Source of the DNA: a virus
Reading direction: 5' to 3' (one strand)
DNA length: 33,682 bases
IMG/VR virus record: IMGVR_UViG_3300036768_001194
Location: 1-33,682 of that record
The position numbers and the translations under genes are program-made. The notes below the pieces were generated by a model. The model was not told the DNA's origin. It worked only from the letters and a program-made list of their open reading frames with translations, and ran no database searches. Shown here in pieces: positions 31,087 through 33,682 of this stretch. How positions within the stretch are numbered: position 1 is the stretch's first letter; each line of letters starts with the position of its first letter.

Positions 31087-31293
31087 ATGCGGCTAACGCG
31101 CAAAATGCGATGTATCGTCTGCCGATGCCGACCGCCGATTATGCCGGACGGTGGGCGCATCATTGACGGAACGCGAGTCGCAGACCAGCTCATTCCGAAG
31201 CGATGGCACGGCAAATGGGTCTGCTCTAAGGCGTGCTATCGCAAGCTGCTGCCCAGGTGGTACCTGGAAAACAAGCAGAATGTGCTGCCGTGA
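31087..31293 (+). CDS. Small zinc-finger protein
   Basis: A 68-residue basic protein with AAGGAG ten bases upstream. Metal ligands are MRCIVCRCRP near the start and KWVCSKACYRKLLPRWYLEN near the end, a four-Cys arrangement like a treble clef. It lies in the same rightward operon as the paralogues and the exonuclease. Its function is unknown. Confidence 0.6.
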   Translation: MRLTRKMRCIVCRCRPPIMPDGGRIIDGTRVADQLIPKRWHGKWVCSKACYRKLLPRWYLENKQNVLP

Positions 31294-31340
31294 TGCGTGG
31301 ACTAGGATGCACGTGCGCAACGGGATTTCAGGGAGTGAAC

Positions 31341-32285
31341 ATGTCGTCAGCGATTGAGGTGGCCAATAAACTCGGCGACCGTACAACCTACCTCGGTGCC
31401 AGCGAGGTGCCGATTGTCATGGGGAGTTTGTATCTGCCCCAGTTTTGCGTAACACGTTGGCATTTGTGGGCCAGCAAGGTCGGCCATCCCGACTATCAGC
31501 CCCGCGATGGCGGGTTGGAGGCGGCCCTGGGCAGCGCGCTCGAACGCGGGTTGGTTGAGTTCGCACGACAGAAGTGGACGGTTTACACTGACAGCTCGCT
31601 GACAGAGTTGAGAATCGCCGACACGCCCATCATCGCGCACCTGGACGCGGTTGGTCAGGAAGGCGACGAGCTGTTCCCGATTGAGTGCAAGACGAGCGGG
31701 CTGTTCGGGAATAAGGCAGTTGGCTGGTCTCCTGACGACCTGCCCTGGCACGTGTACCACCAGGTTCAGACGCAGATTGCAGCGTTGGGATCGAGGCGAG
31801 CCATTGTCGTTGCGCTCCTTGGTGGGTTTGGTGCGGTGTATCACGAGTACGAGGTGTACCGCGACGATGCGGTGATCGAAGAAATCCTTGCGAAATCACG
31901 GGAGTTTTGGAAACACGTTGAAACCAACACGCCGCCTGAAGAGCAGCCGTTTGACGTGAACCAGGCAGTGAGAGTCGAGCGGCGCGGGGCGATTGAATTG
32001 CCCGAAGATTTGCTGCCCGTTTTGCAAACGTATCAGCAAGCGAAGGAAGCCATATCGCAGTACGAAGAGCAAGCTGACCAGGCAAGGGTTGAGATACTGA
32101 AGGCGTTGGGTAACGCAGAGCGTGGCCACGTCCTTGGTTGGACGGTGGTTGCCAAGCGTGTTACTCAGCACCGCGTTGATACGAAGCGTTTGCAGGTGGA
32201 GTTTCCGCAGACGTATCAGAAGTGTCTCGAAGTGTCTGAATACCTGCGATTGCAAGTAAAACCGCCGCGGGAGGAGAAGCAATGA
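31341..32285 (+). CDS. YqaJ-like viral recombinase exonuclease
   Basis: A 314-residue protein of the YqaJ/lambda exonuclease (PD-(D/E)XK) group. The active site is Asp102 (PIIAHLDAVG), Glu115 and Lys117 (LFPIECKTSG), preceded by Glu69 (GSALERGLVEFA) and followed by VYHQVQTQIAALGSRR. Such enzymes resect 5' ends so an annealing protein can pair strands. The next gene, overlapping by four bases (ATGA), is the probable annealing partner. The start at 31341 has a GGGAG site. A C-terminal helical part after about 220 includes coiled-coil stretches (YQQAKEAISQYEEQADQARV). Confidence 0.88.
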   Translation: MSSAIEVANKLGDRTTYLGASEVPIVMGSLYLPQFCVTRWHLWASKVGHPDYQPRDGGLEAALGSALERGLVEFARQKWTVYTDSSLTELRIADTPIIAHLDAVGQEGDELFPIECKTSGLFGNKAVGWSPDDLPWHVYHQVQTQIAALGSRRAIVVALLGGFGAVYHEYEVYRDDAVIEEILAKSREFWKHVETNTPPEEQPFDVNQAVRVERRGAIELPEDLLPVLQTYQQAKEAISQYEEQADQARVEILKALGNAERGHVLGWTVVAKRVTQHRVDTKRLQVEFPQTYQKCLEVSEYLRLQVKPPREEKQ

Positions 32286-33169
32286 GCATCGTGCCAGCGG
32301 ATTTTTCTAGGCTATCGGTGGTCATCAGCGAAGCGAAAAGCACAGTGCCTCGTCGCCGAGACCCAGAGTGGGTCGTCAATGAGGTGCTAAAGTATCCAGA
32401 CAAAGACCTGAAATTCGCGGTTGGCTTCATCTACGCGGTTCCCAGGGCTGGCAAAATCATTCGCGGCCCAAGCGTAAGACTCGCGGAGTTGCTCCGATAT
32501 TTGTGGGGTGGCATCTGGTTAGAGGCAGTGGACGTGATCGAACATGGGGACTATGTCGTCGCGAAAGTGGTTGGCGTTGATCTTTTGAACGGGAACCTGA
32601 GCTGCGAGATTGTTCCTGAACGCATCGTTGATAGGCACGGTCGCAGGTACGACGTTGACGGCATACTGAACGCGAAACGGGCCGCGCTTGCGAAAGCAAA
32701 ACGCAATGTTGTGCTCGACCTTATTCCATCAAGCCTAGTTTCCGACCGAATTGAGGTGCAACTGCGGGCAAAACTGGTGTCGAAACGCCCCGAAATTGAG
32801 CGCGAGTACCGCGAAGCGTTGGACGTGCTCGCACGCAAGTTCAATAAGACGCACGCTGCAATCCAAAACGATATGGCAGAGAAGTTGAACATGCGTCCTT
32901 ATGAGGACGCGAACAACACCGTGCTCAGCACTGACTTCATGTTGACAGTGATTGAGTACAGGAACGCCCTGCAAGACCTGGTTGTCAGCGCTGAACCGCA
33001 CGAGCACGCGAGAGAGCAGCAACAGCCGCAACAGCAGCCCCAAATCCAGGCTCCAACCAGCAACGATAACCAGCTCAACACGGATGCTTTTATTCTGCAA
33101 CCGGAACCCGTACCGGAAGCGCAGCCGCACGCGGAACCAGCGAAAAAGGTGCGGCCAATCAGGAGGTAA
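32282..33169 (+). CDS. Putative annealing/recombination partner protein
   Basis: A 295-residue protein coupled to the YqaJ-like gene by an ATGA overlap. It contains IRGPSVRLAELLRYLWGGIW, GDYVVAKVVGVDLLNGNLSC, RYDVDGILNAKRAALAKAKR and LDLIPSSLVSDRIEVQLRAK, a pattern often seen in phage proteins paired with exonucleases in which a G-P-S-x-R-L-A-E block is followed by strands and a helix. I recall the block but cannot name the family with confidence. The last 60 residues are low-complexity, Gln/Pro-rich. The single-strand annealing role is inferred from context. Confidence 0.6.
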   Translation: MSIVPADFSRLSVVISEAKSTVPRRRDPEWVVNEVLKYPDKDLKFAVGFIYAVPRAGKIIRGPSVRLAELLRYLWGGIWLEAVDVIEHGDYVVAKVVGVDLLNGNLSCEIVPERIVDRHGRRYDVDGILNAKRAALAKAKRNVVLDLIPSSLVSDRIEVQLRAKLVSKRPEIEREYREALDVLARKFNKTHAAIQNDMAEKLNMRPYEDANNTVLSTDFMLTVIEYRNALQDLVVSAEPHEHAREQQQPQQQPQIQAPTSNDNQLNTDAFILQPEPVPEAQPHAEPAKKVRPIRR

Positions 33170-33171
33170 GC

Positions 33172-33393
33172 ATGGACGGCAACGGATGGCACAGACTTGT
33201 CCTGACATTATTTCCCCTCGAAAGCAAATACAAAAAGGACAACATCGCGGTGCTGGCGATAAACGGTGAGCCAGTGGCTCGCTTTGTCTTCATCGGACGC
33301 AGTAAGAGCCGAAGCCGCAAGGGCATCACCGTTGCCATTGAGGCACCCGAATCTGTAACGATTTGGCGAGAAGGAGCGACGGACAAGACCTAG
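33172..33393 (+). CDS. CsrA-like RNA-binding protein
   Basis: A 73-residue protein with a GGAGG site before ATG 33172. The start, WHRLVLTLFPLES, resembles the first strand of CsrA. The end, GITVAIEAPESVTIWREG, is close to CsrA's final strand and helix start (i-g-I-x-A-P-x-x-v-x-i-x-R-x-E), keeping the key Arg. The middle is about ten residues longer than usual. CsrA binds A-N-G-G-A motifs in mRNA. Phage-encoded copies and planctomycete hosts with several csrA genes are known. A GGA-rich repeat lies 150 bp downstream. Confidence 0.5.
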   Translation: MDGNGWHRLVLTLFPLESKYKKDNIAVLAINGEPVARFVFIGRSKSRSRKGITVAIEAPESVTIWREGATDKT

Positions 33394-33543
33394 ACCTCTT
33401 CGACACCTGACGTCCCCGCGGGTTAGCGAACGCACGTGCGTCTTTGTAAGCAGCGTCGAATTTCAGCGAAGCGACGCGAGCACGGTGATAGTGTGCCTTC
33501 GTGCGCAGCGAAACTCCCCCCTTCCTTAACTTTCCCCCCTTCA

Positions 33544-33671
33544 GAGGAAGAAGGATGAAGGAGGAAGGATGAAGGAGGAAGGATGAGGACGAAGGATGTC
33601 TTTGCTGCGCACCTAGAAGTGAAGAAATAACATCCTTCATCCTCGTCCTTCATCCTTCATCCTACATCCTT
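33544..33671. repeat. GGA-rich short repeats with inverted copy
   Basis: Bases 33544-33599 contain about ten GGA triplets in AAGGATGAAGGAGG-type units. From 33628 to 33671 the opposite-strand version (CATCCTTCATCCT units) appears, so the two can fold into an imperfect stem of about thirty base pairs around a 28-base loop. Such satellite repeats are common in bacterial intergenic DNA. They also resemble the GGA arrays of CsrB-type RNA sponges. The 150 bases between the CsrA-like stop and this repeat hold no gene that I can support. Confidence 0.6.
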
Positions 33672-33682
33672 TGGGGGTGGGG

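Noticed and set aside
1-33682. tRNA genes, integrase and other cas genes
   Set aside because: I found no cloverleaf, no tyrosine or serine recombinase signature, and no Cas1, Cas2, Cas6 or Cas9-like frames in the translated sequences.

Overview
The window reads as most of the genome of a tailed, siphovirus-like bacteriophage or prophage. It has an HK97-type head module (portal, prohead protease, major capsid protein, gp6/gp10-like connectors), a tape measure gene with a probable -1 frameshifting G/T chaperone pair, and a terminase pair. No contractile sheath or integrase was seen. The host is probably a planctomycete or similar bacterium, at modest confidence. The basis is a lipoprotein with a TIGR03000-like planctomycete domain, a CsrA-like protein and a very cysteine-rich virion protein. 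A type III anti-CRISPR relative suggests that the host lineage meets type III CRISPR systems.

Layout. (1) 1-3751, rightward: a truncated and an intact VRR-NUC nuclease, a beta-class DNA methyltransferase, a helix-turn-helix protein, and a 432-residue TnpB/Cas12-like protein that has lost its RuvC catalytic residues. (2) 3737-6062: a non-coding block with a structured segment containing a 24-bp inverted repeat and three anti-repeat-like stretches, then about 33 divergent CRISPR-like repeats with unique spacers. (3) 6086-12256, leftward: head and connector genes. (4) 12351-20446, rightward: tail genes, the Cys-rich protein and a glycosyltransferase. (5) 20505-25703, rightward: small terminase, membrane/lysis-like genes, a cysteine-peptidase-like protein, a lipoprotein, HNH nuclease and large terminase. 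(6) 25704-29316, mostly leftward: an AcrIII-1/DUF1874 homologue with its catalytic His replaced, small zinc-finger proteins, a winged-helix-like protein and a DnaN-like clamp. (7) 29496-33393, rightward: an HTH protein, a promoter, a second array of three repeats, tandem CxxCP paralogues, a YqaJ-like exonuclease, a putative annealing partner and a CsrA-like protein. The window ends in a GGA-rich inverted repeat.

The most notable content is a candidate phage-borne RNA-guided system: the nuclease-dead miniature Cas12/TnpB-like protein, a tracrRNA-like segment and the adjacent degenerate array, with no cas1, cas2 or other cas gene in view. The second small array shares the same 13-nt repeat end. 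The best reading is a guide-RNA-directed binding or silencing system, aimed at rival mobile elements or at host genes, or else an RNA decoy of host CRISPR machinery. The homology is read by eye from motifs and the function is inferred.
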